A stretch of 40,116 nucleotides of DNA from Clostridiales bacterium (GCA_004556155.1 SFIM01000021.1:1-40116), one strand, 5' to 3'. Numbered from the stretch's first letter, positions 23,144 through 31,921 are shown. The notes: a model not told the origin generated them from the letters alone. A program made the numbers and translations.

Positions 23144-24595
23144 TTAATCCTCGATAGCCACCGGCACAGCGTCCGGCGGGATGGGGCAGGTATAGCCTGC
23201 GGCGGCGGCTTCCTTGAACTCCGCTTTCGCCGCGCCGAGCACATCGGGCTTGGTCAGCAGGTCGATCACCGTGCCCGCCATCACCTTGCCTGCCTGCAGC
23301 ATGCTCTTTTCGGCAATGCTGGTTGCGCCGCAGGATACGTTCTGCCAGCTATGCCCCGGCGCGCCCGAGGGCCAGCAGGCGGTGTGCACCTGCACGGTGG
23401 GCGTTTGCCAGCTCACATCCCCCACATCCGTGGAGCCAGCGCCGCTCTTCATGCTATGGTGCAGCGGCATCAGGAAATCGTTAATGGGCAGCTTGCCGTT
23501 GTCCGTCATCTTTTTGGCATAGGCGGCAATCTCAGGACTTTCAGCGGATGCAAAGCCCGGCACCCGGTCGGCTTTCGCCTCGTAGCTGTCGATATACGCC
23601 TGCGCCAGCCGCATTTCTTCATCGGAATGCTTGACCACGCCCAGCGCTTCAAAGTTATCGTAGGCCACCTTTTCCAGCACGGCGTTGGGCACAGTGTTGG
23701 CGGTGCCGTCGATAAACTGCTCGGTCACGGTGGTTTCGGTCATCATGGCCGCAGCCTTAGCAATCTGATCCACGCGCTTTTGCAGCGCGATGGCCTGGGC
23801 TACCTGCACGTCGCGCACCATGTAAAGCACCTTGGCTTCGGGCTGCACCACGTTGGGGCTTTTGCCGCCCGCGTCGGTGATGGCATAGTGAATACGCGCG
23901 GTGGTGGGCATATGCTCGCGCAGGAACTGCACGCCGATGTTCATCAGCTCCACCGCGTCCAGGGCAGAGCGCCCCAGATGCGGCGTGCCCGAGGCATGCG
24001 AGGCCACGCCGTGGAAGTGAAACTCCTTCTGGATGCAGGACACGCAGGTGCCGCTGGCGACCTCGTTCACATCGGAAGGATGCCAGGTGACGGCTGCGTC
24101 CAGGCGCTCCCACACATGATCGCGCGCCAGGAACGCCTTGCCCGCGCCGCCCTCCTCGCCGGGACAGCCAAAGAAGATGACCGTGCCCTCCTGCTCAGGG
24201 TGCTGCTCCAGATACGCCTTGACCGCGAAGGCCGCCGCCAGCGAGCCCGCGCCCAGCAGGTTATGCCCGCAGCCATGGCCGCTGCCGCCCGGAATCAGCG
24301 GGGCGTGATGCGTGCAGCCTGCCTGCTGAGACAGGCCGGACAGCGCGTCAAACTCGCCCAGAATGCCAATTACCGGATGGCCATGGCCCCAGCTGCCGCA
24401 GAAGGCCGTCTTGATGCCGCCCATGTTGGAGGTGACGGCAAAGCCGTTTTCAGCAAGCACCTTTTCATATAGGGCGGCGGACTGAAATTCCTTCAGCGAC
24501 AGCTCGGCATATTCCCATATCTTGCGGCTTACGTCGCAAAACAGCGCGGCATGATCGTCAATTGTCTGGATGGCGGCTTTCTTCGCATCGTTCAT
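23144..24595 (-). CDS. M20-family amidohydrolase (AbgB-like)
   Basis: This 483-residue metallo-amidohydrolase of the M20D/AbgB group has the di-metal ligands GEFDAL (D83), GHGCGHN (H107/H111), PGEEGG (E147/E148) and WHP (H172). A dimerisation insert follows in the middle, and a closing metal region near SGAGSTDVGDVSW. AbgB cleaves p-aminobenzoyl-glutamate; relatives split other N-acyl or dipeptide-like amides. The start has AAGGAG 9 nt upstream. It lies 11 nt after the ATPase gene of an amino acid importer, so it probably hydrolyses the imported compound to release an amino acid in the cytoplasm. The exact substrate cannot be read. Confidence 0.9.
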   Translation of the reverse strand: MNDAKKAAIQTIDDHAALFCDVSRKIWEYAELSLKEFQSAALYEKVLAENGFAVTSNMGGIKTAFCGSWGHGHPVIGILGEFDALSGLSQQAGCTHHAPLIPGGSGHGCGHNLLGAGSLAAAFAVKAYLEQHPEQEGTVIFFGCPGEEGGAGKAFLARDHVWERLDAAVTWHPSDVNEVASGTCVSCIQKEFHFHGVASHASGTPHLGRSALDAVELMNIGVQFLREHMPTTARIHYAITDAGGKSPNVVQPEAKVLYMVRDVQVAQAIALQKRVDQIAKAAAMMTETTVTEQFIDGTANTVPNAVLEKVAYDNFEALGVVKHSDEEMRLAQAYIDSYEAKADRVPGFASAESPEIAAYAKKMTDNGKLPINDFLMPLHHSMKSGAGSTDVGDVSWQTPTVQVHTACWPSGAPGHSWQNVSCGATSIAEKSMLQAGKVMAGTVIDLLTKPDVLGAAKAEFKEAAAAGYTCPIPPDAVPVAIED

Positions 24596-24606
24596 GGCGG
24601 TTCTCC

Positions 24607-25344
24607 TTAATACAGTACCTTGCTTAAAAATTCTTTGGTGCGCTCATTCTGGGGATTTCCAAAGATCTGCGCGGGGCTGCCTTCCTCGGCGATCACACCC
24701 TCGTCCATAAACAGCACGCGGTCGCTGACCTCGCGGGCAAAGCCCATCTCATGCGTGACGATCACGCTGGTCATGCCGCTCTTAACCAGATCCTTGATCA
24801 CCTGCAGCACCTCGCCCACCATTTCAGGGTCCAGTGCCGAGGTCGGCTCGTCAAAGAGCATCACATCCGGCTCCATGGCCAGCGCCCGGACGATGGCCAG
24901 GCGCTGCTTCTGTCCGCCGGACAGGCGGGCGGGATGCTCGCCGATCTTATCCAGCAAACCCACGCGGGTGAGCAGCTCCTTGGCCATATCGGCCGCCTCG
25001 GCCTTGGTTTTCTTTTTCAAAAGCACGGGCGCCATGGTGATATTCTGCTCCACCGTCAGGTTGGGGAAGATATTGAAGTGCTGAAACACCATGCCCATCT
25101 TCTGCCGGTGCTGATCGATGTTGACGCGCTTGCCGGTGATCTCCTCGCCCTCAAAAAGTATCTTACCGGAGGTAGGCTTTTCAAGCAGGTTCAGGCAGCG
25201 CAGAAACGTGGATTTGCCCGAGCCCGACGGGCCGATGATGGATACCACCTCGCCCCTGGCGACGTGCTGGTTAATGCCCTTTAGCACATGGAGCTTGCCA
25301 AAATCCTTGGTAATCTCCACGGTTTCGATCATATTGTCAGTCAC
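24607..25344 (-). CDS. Polar amino acid ABC transporter ATP-binding protein (GlnQ-like)
   Basis: A 245-residue ATPase with Walker A GPSGSGKS (about 38-45), MGMVFQHFNIFPNLTV around the Q-loop, signature LSGGQKQRLAIVRAL, Walker B VMLFDEPTSALDPE and H-loop VTHEMGFARE. This pattern is typical of polar amino acid importers. I keep the GTG start at 25344, which overlaps the permease stop and has GGAGG 10 nt upstream; ATG 25332 has none. It works with the permease and binding protein encoded just upstream. Confidence 0.94.
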   Translation of the reverse strand: MTDNMIETVEITKDFGKLHVLKGINQHVARGEVVSIIGPSGSGKSTFLRCLNLLEKPTSGKILFEGEEITGKRVNIDQHRQKMGMVFQHFNIFPNLTVEQNITMAPVLLKKKTKAEAADMAKELLTRVGLLDKIGEHPARLSGGQKQRLAIVRALAMEPDVMLFDEPTSALDPEMVGEVLQVIKDLVKSGMTSVIVTHEMGFAREVSDRVLFMDEGVIAEEGSPAQIFGNPQNERTKEFLSKVLY

Positions 25345-26002
25345 TTGCCTTCATCCTCCTCTCAAGCACGGCGATTCCCTTGCTGAGCACAAACGTGATG
25401 ATAAAGTAGATGATACCGGCGATCAGCAGCGGCTCAATGATCAGGAAGGTAAAGCCGTTGATGATCTTATACTGGCTCATGATATCGCCGATAAAGAAGG
25501 TAGAAGCCAGCGAGGTTTCCTTGATGACGGATACAAACTCATTGCACAGGGCGGGCAGGATGTTCTTGACCGCCTGGGGCAGGATCACCCGCACCATGGC
25601 CTGACGGCCGTTTAAGCCCAGCGACCGCGCGGCCTCCATCTGGCCGCGATCCACCGCGTCGATACCGGCACGGACGATCTCAGCCACATAGGCGATGGAG
25701 TTGAACACCAGGGCGATCACCACGCAGGCAAACTCGCTCAGGTTCAGGAAGGGCAGAAACTGCGGCAGCATAAAATAGAAGAAGTACAGCTGAAGCAGCA
25801 GCGGCGTGCCGCGCACGATTTCCACATAGGCAGAGGTGATAAAGCGCACCATACCCAGGCGGCTGCGGCGGAGAATCGCCATCAGCGAGCCCAGAATGCT
25901 GGAACACGCCACGGTAATGAGCGACAGCTCAATGGTGATCCACACACCGTCCGCAAACAGGTAGCCGTACTTCGTCAGCACCTTGATTACATTTTGCAGC
26001 AT
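25337..26002 (-). CDS. Polar amino acid ABC transporter permease (HisM/GlnP-like)
   Basis: This 221-residue permease has about five helices, the first at about 18-43. The family N-terminal GVWITIELSLITVACSSILG, the conserved EIVRGTPLLLQLYFFYFMLP and the EAA loop MEAARSLGLNGRQAMVRVILPQA (about 125-147) are present. The C-terminal part, NEFVSVIKETSLASTFFIGD, is diagnostic of the group. GAAGGAG precedes the start. It overlaps the ATPase gene by 8 nt. A single permease implies a homodimeric channel. Confidence 0.95.
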   Translation of the reverse strand: MLQNVIKVLTKYGYLFADGVWITIELSLITVACSSILGSLMAILRRSRLGMVRFITSAYVEIVRGTPLLLQLYFFYFMLPQFLPFLNLSEFACVVIALVFNSIAYVAEIVRAGIDAVDRGQMEAARSLGLNGRQAMVRVILPQAVKNILPALCNEFVSVIKETSLASTFFIGDIMSQYKIINGFTFLIIEPLLIAGIIYFIITFVLSKGIAVLERRMKASD

Positions 26003-26042
26003 AGCGGCACTCCTTCCATTCTATGCGCCGGAAAGGCAGGTT

Positions 26043-26867
26043 TTAGTTCACATCGATACCCAGGGACTTGGCAAGCTCGGTGGCGTCGTCCTTCCACTGC
26101 TTGTACAGGCCCTTTTCGTTTACTTCGTCCAGGATCTTGTTGATGGCCTCGATCAGCTCGGTTTCGCCCTTGGTGACGGCCAGCACGTTGCCCTCGGAGG
26201 AGTAATCGAAGTGGAAATCAGCCATAGCGATGGAATCGTAGTTGCCGGCAAACAACGCGCCGTTGTCCGCGTCCACGGCCACCGCATCCACCTTGCCGGT
26301 GACCAGCATCATGATGGCGTCATTCAGGTTGGTGATCAGCTTTACCTTCACGTCGGCGGGGAGTTGAGAGGTGACCAGGTTGTACTGCAGGGAAGCGTTC
26401 TGGGCGGCAATGGTCTTACCCGAGAAGGCTTCGGCCGTGGTGTAATCGCCAGTCTTTTCCTTCAGCACCAGCAGGCCTTGGCCGTTTTCGTCCTCGCTGA
26501 AATTGAAGAAGGTGGACAGCTGCATGTTTTCAGCGCGCTCTGCGGTGTAGGCAAAGCCCGAGATGGCCATATCCACCTTGCCCTGCGTGATGGCCGCCTG
26601 CAGCGCGCCAAACTCCATGGGCATGATGACCAGCTTTACGCCCAGACCCTGGGCGATGTACTTGGCCAGCTCAACGTCCGCGCCGACGTACTGATCGTCG
26701 CCCGTGGCGTTGGGATTGATGAATTCGCTGGGAGCAAAGTCGGGAGAAGTGGCGAAGGTGATTTCGCCGATGGAGAGGATCTTTTCCAGCTTGTTTTCGG
26801 CCAGCGCTGTGCAGGACAGGCTGAGGATAAAAGCGAGGGTCAGCAGCAGAGCAATCAGCTTTTTCAT
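26043..26867 (-). CDS. Polar amino acid ABC transporter substrate-binding protein
   Basis: This 274-residue extracytoplasmic receptor has signal peptide MKKLIALLLTLAFILSLSCTA, probably cut at ALA-E; SLSC does not fit a normal lipobox. The SBP_bac_3 fold is clear: GEITFATSPDFAPSEF at the first strand, GADVELAKYIAQGLG, GKVDMAISGFAYTAERAENM in the hinge region and GKVDAVAVDADNGA. ATG 26867 has GGAGGAAC 8 nt upstream; the open frame to 27050 crosses the promoter and is rejected. First gene of the importer operon. Acidic, basic or neutral amino acid preference was not determined. Confidence 0.93.
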   Translation of the reverse strand: MKKLIALLLTLAFILSLSCTALAENKLEKILSIGEITFATSPDFAPSEFINPNATGDDQYVGADVELAKYIAQGLGVKLVIMPMEFGALQAAITQGKVDMAISGFAYTAERAENMQLSTFFNFSEDENGQGLLVLKEKTGDYTTAEAFSGKTIAAQNASLQYNLVTSQLPADVKVKLITNLNDAIMMLVTGKVDAVAVDADNGALFAGNYDSIAMADFHFDYSSEGNVLAVTKGETELIEAINKILDEVNEKGLYKQWKDDATELAKSLGIDVN

Positions 26868-26907
26868 TTTGTGTTCCTCCTGAATAATTATTTGGGAAAC
26901 ATGCATT

Positions 26908-26935
26908 ATTATACACTCATGGCCGTATTTGTCAA
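26908..26935 (-). promoter_or_regulatory. Promoter of the amino acid importer operon
   Basis: On the minus strand: TTGACA (26930-26935), 16-bp spacer, TATAAT (26908-26913). The leader is about 35 nt. No regulator site is apparent. Confidence 0.75.
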
Positions 26936-27001
26936 CATATTTATGAAAATTTATTCTGTATTTTGCATGTATATTTACAGTGGAGCAAATTCTGCCAGAT
27001 C

Positions 27002-27030
27002 TTGCATCCCCTGCGGCTTCGCCGTATAAT
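27002..27030 (+). promoter_or_regulatory. Promoter of the FliB-like gene
   Basis: TTGCAT (27002-27007), 17-bp spacer, TATAAT (27025-27030), about 34 bp before the start codon. It is divergent from the importer promoter with no overlap. Confidence 0.7.
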
Positions 27031-27063
27031 AGCTTTATCTTGCCGTCCATGGAGGAACGAAGG

Positions 27064-28002
27064 ATGAAGCGCGTCGTGCCTGATTATTACGCGGATTTTG
27101 GCTGTGTCGCCGGCGCTTGCCGCCATACCTGCTGCGTCGGCTGGGAGATCGATATCGACCCGGACTCGCTGCGCCGCTATCAGGCCATGCCAGGCGAGAT
27201 GGGCGAGCGTCTGCGCAGCTACATTGATATAGAAGAAACGCCGCACTTCCGCCTGACCGCCGATGAGCGCTGCCCGCTGCTGAACACAAACGGGCTGTGC
27301 GATTTGATTACCGCCGCCGGGCAGGATGCGCTATGTCAGATCTGCGCCGACCACCCGCGCTTCCGAAACATTTTGTCCGACCGCGATGAAACCGGATTAG
27401 GGCTGTGCTGCGAGGCCGCTGCAAGCCTGATATTAAAGGAAAAGCAGCCTGTTCGGCTGCTGATATCTGAGGGAAGCGGCCCCAAGCGCCATCTGTCACG
27501 CAAGGACGCTGCCATGCTGCAAAAGCGCGACCTATGGATCACCGCCGCGCAGGACCGCACGTTGTCAATTGACGTGCGCATCGCCCGGCTATGCGAAATG
27601 GAAGCATTGCAGCTTCCCGCCTGTGGCTGGGCAGATTGGGCGCAGCTTTATCTGAATCTGGAGCGTCTTGATCCTGCCTGGGAGAAAGAACTCACGCTGC
27701 TCTGCAGCGAAAAAGCAGCCGTTCCGCCTACGGACGAAGCGCTGGAAATCGCCCTGGAACAGCTGCTTGTTTATCTGCTTTATCGCCATATCGCCGCCGC
27801 AGAGGATGCCCACGAGCTGCGTCCCCGGCTGGCCTTCTGCCTGCTGAGCACGCAGCTGCTTATGCGTCTTGCCGCTCTGCACAAGGCGGAAGCTGCTTTT
27901 ACCATGGATGATTTTTGCGAATTGTCGCGCATGTATTCCTCTGAAATTGAATACTCTCAGGAGAATATGGATGCATTGCTGGACGCGCTGTGGTATGTAT
28001 AA
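27064..28002 (+). CDS. FliB-family protein (flagellin lysine N-methylase-like)
   Basis: This 312-residue protein has the FliB/YkgJ cysteine cluster CVAGACRHTCCVGWEID at its N-terminus (C14, C19, C23, C24). More Cys follow in CPLLNTNGLCDL, ALCQICADHPRF and GLCCEAAA, a probable metal site. The rest is helical. FliB methylates flagellin lysines in enteric bacteria. No flagellar gene is in the window, so the substrate may be another protein; many Clostridia carry such a gene far from flagellar loci. ATG 27064 follows GGAGGAACGAAGG; the longer frame to 26980 covers the promoter. It ends 12 bp before the convergent ylmH-like gene. Confidence 0.85.
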   Translation: MKRVVPDYYADFGCVAGACRHTCCVGWEIDIDPDSLRRYQAMPGEMGERLRSYIDIEETPHFRLTADERCPLLNTNGLCDLITAAGQDALCQICADHPRFRNILSDRDETGLGLCCEAAASLILKEKQPVRLLISEGSGPKRHLSRKDAAMLQKRDLWITAAQDRTLSIDVRIARLCEMEALQLPACGWADWAQLYLNLERLDPAWEKELTLLCSEKAAVPPTDEALEIALEQLLVYLLYRHIAAAEDAHELRPRLAFCLLSTQLLMRLAALHKAEAAFTMDDFCELSRMYSSEIEYSQENMDALLDALWYV

Positions 28003-28014
28003 TCATACAGTCTA

Positions 28015-28752
28015 TCAGCTATACAGCGCAATGCGCACAACGTCCTTGCCCTTCTTGCTTTGGCCGTCTACACCCAGATACTGTGCCCGGCCATACCCGC
28101 GCACGGAGATCACCTGCCCGTCGCGCAGTTGATAATCCGGCCGTTCGCAGGGTGCATCGTCTACCATCACTCGGCCCTGACGGAACAGCTGCTGCGCGTC
28201 GCCCCGGCTAAGGTGAAACAAATGCGCCGCAATGGCGTCCAGCCTGGGCGAGGATACCTGCAGCCGCACCTCGCGCGTTTCGCGCAGCGCGCCCTGGGGC
28301 GGCTCGGCGCGCTCACAGCGCACATCCGTGCGGCCAATCTGCACAAGGCTCTGGCAAATAAAATCCACCATTCGTTCCACGCAGAAGATATACGCGCCCG
28401 CCTCGCGCAGCACGATATCGCCGATCAGCTCCCGCTCGATGCCCAGGCCCATCAGCGCGCCCAGCACATCCCGGTGCGCGATGGGCGCGGCAAAGCGCGC
28501 GCTGCGCGGCGCGGCCAGGAGGCAGGCTATGGGAAACAGGCTTTCGTCCGGCACATCCTCGCCGCTTACAGCCAGCATGCGGCGTTCGCAATCCTGCGCG
28601 CCGCCGTACAGGCAGTATTCCGCCCCGGCGCGGCGCGCGGCAATTTCGCCCTCCCGCTGCTGCGCCAGGTTCAAAAAACGGCTGTACAGCGTGATATGCC
28701 TTTTGGCTGCGCGCTGGCAAAGCTCGTTTAGCATCGCGGCGTTTTCTTCCAA
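28015..28752 (-). CDS. YlmH-type S4-domain RNA-binding protein
   Basis: This 245-residue protein of the YlmH family is linked in Bacillota to ribosome quality control and to the division gene cluster. An N-terminal alpha/beta domain (GAEYCLYGGAQDCERRMLAV, LMGLGIERELIGDIVLREAG) precedes a C-terminal S4 domain (about 170-235: RLDAIAAHLFHLSRGDAQQL, FRQGRVMVDD, RDGQVISVRGYGRAQYLGVD) that binds structured RNA. The start is TTG at 28752, supported by GGAGGGG 6-7 nt upstream. A near-consensus promoter lies close by. It is alone here, not beside divIVA or sepF. The length is normal for the family. Confidence 0.9.
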   Translation of the reverse strand: MEENAAMLNELCQRAAKRHITLYSRFLNLAQQREGEIAARRAGAEYCLYGGAQDCERRMLAVSGEDVPDESLFPIACLLAAPRSARFAAPIAHRDVLGALMGLGIERELIGDIVLREAGAYIFCVERMVDFICQSLVQIGRTDVRCERAEPPQGALRETREVRLQVSSPRLDAIAAHLFHLSRGDAQQLFRQGRVMVDDAPCERPDYQLRDGQVISVRGYGRAQYLGVDGQSKKGKDVVRIALYS

Positions 28753-28772
28753 TTTGATCCCCTCCGCACCTG

Positions 28773-28801
28773 ATTATAGCCGCTTTGCGTCCGAAATTCA
28801 A
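28773..28801 (-). promoter_or_regulatory. Promoter of the YlmH-like gene
   Basis: On the minus strand: TTGAAT (28796-28801), 17-bp spacer, TATAAT (28773-28778). The leader is only about 15 nt, ending in GGAGGGG and the TTG start. Confidence 0.75.
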
Positions 28802-28820
28802 CCATCCCGCCCGCAAGGGG

Positions 28821-28850
28821 TTGTGGAAAAGGAATACTTTGGTGTACAAT
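28821..28850 (+). promoter_or_regulatory. Promoter of the SPFH/zinc-ribbon gene
   Basis: TTGTGG (28821-28826), 18-bp spacer, TACAAT (28845-28850), some 60 bp before the ATG. Confidence 0.55.
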
Positions 28851-28911
28851 AGCATTGCATATCGCAGCATATGGCATTTTTGCTTATCAATATAGAAAGG
28901 AATTATGAAAA

Positions 28912-30219
28912 ATGGGACTGATTCGTGCAGGATTGAACGCCGTTGGAGGAACCCTGGCCAGCCAGTGGAAGGAGTATTTCTATCTGGACGCCATGCCCGA
29001 GGGCGTGCTGGCCGCCAAGGCCAATAAGAAAACCAAGGGACGCTTCGGCGGCAGCCGCAATGAAGATGACAACATCATCTCCGCCGGTTCCGTCATCGCC
29101 GTCAACGAAGGCCAGTGCGCCATGATCGTCGATCAGGGCAAGATTGTGGAGTTCACCGCCGAGCCCGGCGAGTTTGTATTCGATCAGAACGCCGAACCCT
29201 CCATCTTCTACGGGCCGTTCGGCACGGATAAGCTCAAGCAGATTCTCAAGCTCACCTTCGAGCGCTTCTCCTTTGGCGGCCAGGCTGGCAAGGATCAGCG
29301 CGTCTATTTCTTCAACACCAAGGAGATCACCGGCAACAAGTACGGCACGCCCAGCCCCGTGCCCTTCCGCGTGGTGGATCAGAACATCGGCTTGGATGTG
29401 GATATCGCCATCAAGTGCTTTGGCGAATACAGCTACCGTATCACCAACCCCATGCTGTTCTATAAGAACGTGTGCGGCAACGTAGAGGGTGAATATACCC
29501 GCGAGCGCATCGACAGCCAGCTCAAATCCGAGCTGCTCACCGCCCTGCAGCCCGCCTTCGCCGCCATTTCCGATATGGGCATCCGTTACAGCGCCCTGCC
29601 CGCCCACACCATGGAAATCGCCGATGCGCTCAACGAGGTGCTCAGCGAAAAGTGGGCCGATCTTCGCGGCGTTGAAATCGTATCCTTCGGCGTCAGCTCC
29701 GTCAAGGCCTCCGAGGAAGACGAAGCCATGATCAAAGAGCTGCAGCGCAATGCGGTGTTCCGCAATACCAACATGGCCGCCGCGCAGCTGGTCGGCGCGC
29801 AGGCGCAGGCCATGCAGGACGCGGCCAAGAACTCCGCCGGCGCCTTCACCGGCTTTATGGGCATGGGCATGGCGCAGCAGAGCGGCGGCGTGAACGCGCA
29901 AACCCTGTTCCAGATGGGCGCGCAGCAGCCCCAGGCACAGCAGGCTGCCCCGGCCGACGGCTGGAAGTGCAGCTGCGGCGCGATGAATACCGGCAAGTTC
30001 TGCACCCAGTGCGGGGCCAAGAAACCCGAGTCCGGCTGGACCTGCGCCTGCGGCGCGGTCAACCAGGGCAAGTTCTGCTCCCAGTGCGGAGCCAAGCGTC
30101 CTGCCGGCGCTCCGCTGTACCGCTGCGATAAGTGCGGCTGGCAGCCCGAGGATCCTACCCATCCCCCCAAGTTCTGCCCCGAATGCGGCGATCCCTTTGA
30201 CGATAACGACCTGCAATAA
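28912..30219 (+). CDS. SPFH-domain protein with C-terminal zinc ribbons (YdjI-like)
   Basis: A 435-residue cytoplasmic or membrane-associated scaffold. An SPFH/band-7-like core (about 55-265: GSVIAVNEGQCAMIVDQGKI, IGLDVDIAIKCFGEYSYRI, LRGVEIVSFGVSSVKASEED) resembles YdjI of Bacillus, a membrane-stress protein. A short Ala/Gln/Gly/Met linker (290-345) leads to zinc ribbons with CxC/CxxC pairs at C353/C355, C364/C367, C378/C380, C389/C392, C405/C408 and C422/C425. No transmembrane helix is visible. AAAGGA at 28896-28901 sets the start at 28912. The phosphomutase gene starts 4 nt after its stop, implying cotranscription. The exact function is unknown; membrane-stress scaffolding is inferred. Confidence 0.88.
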   Translation: MGLIRAGLNAVGGTLASQWKEYFYLDAMPEGVLAAKANKKTKGRFGGSRNEDDNIISAGSVIAVNEGQCAMIVDQGKIVEFTAEPGEFVFDQNAEPSIFYGPFGTDKLKQILKLTFERFSFGGQAGKDQRVYFFNTKEITGNKYGTPSPVPFRVVDQNIGLDVDIAIKCFGEYSYRITNPMLFYKNVCGNVEGEYTRERIDSQLKSELLTALQPAFAAISDMGIRYSALPAHTMEIADALNEVLSEKWADLRGVEIVSFGVSSVKASEEDEAMIKELQRNAVFRNTNMAAAQLVGAQAQAMQDAAKNSAGAFTGFMGMGMAQQSGGVNAQTLFQMGAQQPQAQQAAPADGWKCSCGAMNTGKFCTQCGAKKPESGWTCACGAVNQGKFCSQCGAKRPAGAPLYRCDKCGWQPEDPTHPPKFCPECGDPFDDNDLQ

Positions 30220-30223
30220 GCCT

Positions 30224-31921
30224 ATGGACGAAAAGATACTTTCTTCCTATCATGCCTGGTGCGCTCATGCGTCGGCCGATCCTGATTTAGCGCGTGAGCT
30301 TGCCGCCATGGCGCAGGATGAGGCAGCCCTGTCGGACGCCTTTTACCGCGACCTTGCCTTTGGCACAGGCGGCCTGCGCGGCGTAATCGGCGCGGGCACC
30401 AACCGCATGAACGTGTACACCGTGGCCAAGGCCTCCCAAGGGCTGGCCAATTATGTGGTGCGCCGGTTTTCGCCTGAGGCGCGCCGCATCGCCGTCAGCT
30501 ATGATTCACGCATCAAGTCCGACCTGTTTGCGCGCGTGGCTGCGGGCGTATTTGCCGCAAACGGCATTTCGGTGTTTATCTATCCCCATCTGATGCCCAC
30601 GCCCTGCCTGTCCTATGCCGTGCGAGCGCTGGGCTGCGCTGCGGGCGTGATGGTGACAGCCTCGCATAACCCGGCCAAGTACAACGGCTACAAGGTATAC
30701 GGTTCCGACGGCTGCCAAATCACCACCGAAGCGGCGGATGAAGCTCTGCGCGAAATTGAGCGCCTGGACATCTTTGCCGACGTGAAGCAAGCTAACTTCG
30801 ACGCCTGCCTGGCGGACGGCAGCATCCAGTGGATTCCGGACAGCGTGTACGACAACTTCACCCGCGCTGTGCGCGGACAGTCCGTGCTGACGGCGGACGA
30901 TCCCATCGACCGAGACGTATCCATCGTCTATACCCCGCTTAACGGCACGGGGCTTCAGCCTGTCACCCGCGCGCTGCGCGAAAGCGGCTTTACGCGCATC
31001 ACCGTTGTGCCCGAGCAGGAACAGCCGGACGGACATTTCCCCACCTGCCCTTACCCCAACCCCGAAATTCGCGAGGCCATGGCGTTGGGCATTGCCTGCG
31101 CGCAAAAGCATCAGGCTGACCTGCTGCTGGCTACCGATCCCGACTGCGACCGTGCAGGCATTGCCGTGCGCAATGCCGCAGGCGAATACGTGCTGCTGAC
31201 CGGCAACGAGACAGGCATGCTGCTGCTGGATTTTATCTGCGCGCGCCGCGCCGCCCATCATGCCATGCCATCCGAGCCAGTGATGATCAAAACCATCGTT
31301 ACCACCGATATGGCTGAGCGCATCGCCGCCCATTACGGCGTACGCACTATCAACGTGCTGACGGGCTTCAAGTTCATCGGCGAGCAGATCGGTCTGCTTG
31401 AAAAGCAGGGCCGCGCGGACAGCTATATTTTCGGCTTTGAGGAAAGCTACGGCTACCTGAGCGGCAGCTATGTGCGCGATAAGGACGCGGTGGATGCGTC
31501 GCTGCTGATCTGCGAAATGTTCGCCTATTACAAGGCGCAGGGTGTCAGCCTGCTGGATCGATTGAACGCCCTGTACGCACAGTACGGCTATTGCCTGAAC
31601 ACCCTGCATTCCTACACCTTTGAGGGCGCGGCGGGCTTTGACCGCATGCAGGCCATCATGCAGGCCTTCCGCGGCGATATCGCGGCGTTCGGCGGCAAGG
31701 CCGTGCAGGCGTACCAGGATTATCTGCACGGCTTGGATGGACTTCCGCCCTCTGATGTAATCAAATTCCACCTGGCTGATCACTGCTCCGTGGTTGTGCG
31801 CCCCTCGGGCACCGAGCCCAAGCTGAAGACCTACATCTCCGTCAGCGCGGAAAACCGTGCGCAGGCTGAGGCGGCAGAGCGGCAGATTACCGCCGATCTG
31901 GAAAAGCTGATCAACGGCTAA
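30224..31921 (+). CDS. Phosphoglucomutase/phosphomannomutase family phosphohexomutase
   Basis: This 565-residue alpha-D-phosphohexomutase has all four active-site elements. The phosphoserine loop is TASHNP (S147), the metal loop DPDCDR (305-310), the sugar loop GFEESYG (404-410) and the phosphate-binding RPSGTEPK (526-533). Length and AFGTGGLRGVIGAGTNRMN near residue 45 match the PgcA type, which interconverts glucose-1-phosphate and glucose-6-phosphate for UDP-glucose and wall polymer synthesis. I start at ATG 30224; a TTG at 30197 would overlap the SPFH gene. There is no strong Shine-Dalgarno, so translation probably depends on coupling with the upstream gene. Confidence 0.94.
   Translation: MDEKILSSYHAWCAHASADPDLARELAAMAQDEAALSDAFYRDLAFGTGGLRGVIGAGTNRMNVYTVAKASQGLANYVVRRFSPEARRIAVSYDSRIKSDLFARVAAGVFAANGISVFIYPHLMPTPCLSYAVRALGCAAGVMVTASHNPAKYNGYKVYGSDGCQITTEAADEALREIERLDIFADVKQANFDACLADGSIQWIPDSVYDNFTRAVRGQSVLTADDPIDRDVSIVYTPLNGTGLQPVTRALRESGFTRITVVPEQEQPDGHFPTCPYPNPEIREAMALGIACAQKHQADLLLATDPDCDRAGIAVRNAAGEYVLLTGNETGMLLLDFICARRAAHHAMPSEPVMIKTIVTTDMAERIAAHYGVRTINVLTGFKFIGEQIGLLEKQGRADSYIFGFEESYGYLSGSYVRDKDAVDASLLICEMFAYYKAQGVSLLDRLNALYAQYGYCLNTLHSYTFEGAAGFDRMQAIMQAFRGDIAAFGGKAVQAYQDYLHGLDGLPPSDVIKFHLADHCSVVVRPSGTEPKLKTYISVSAENRAQAEAAERQITADLEKLING

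Noticed and set aside
23129..24472. 447-codon plus-strand frame opposite the M20 gene
   Set aside because: Shadow frame. It starts inside the terminator region and shows no domain.
28903..30216. 437-codon minus-strand frame opposite the SPFH gene
   Set aside because: Mirror of the true gene almost end to end, low-complexity Ala/Gly/Leu composition; the + frame has clear domains and zinc ribbons.
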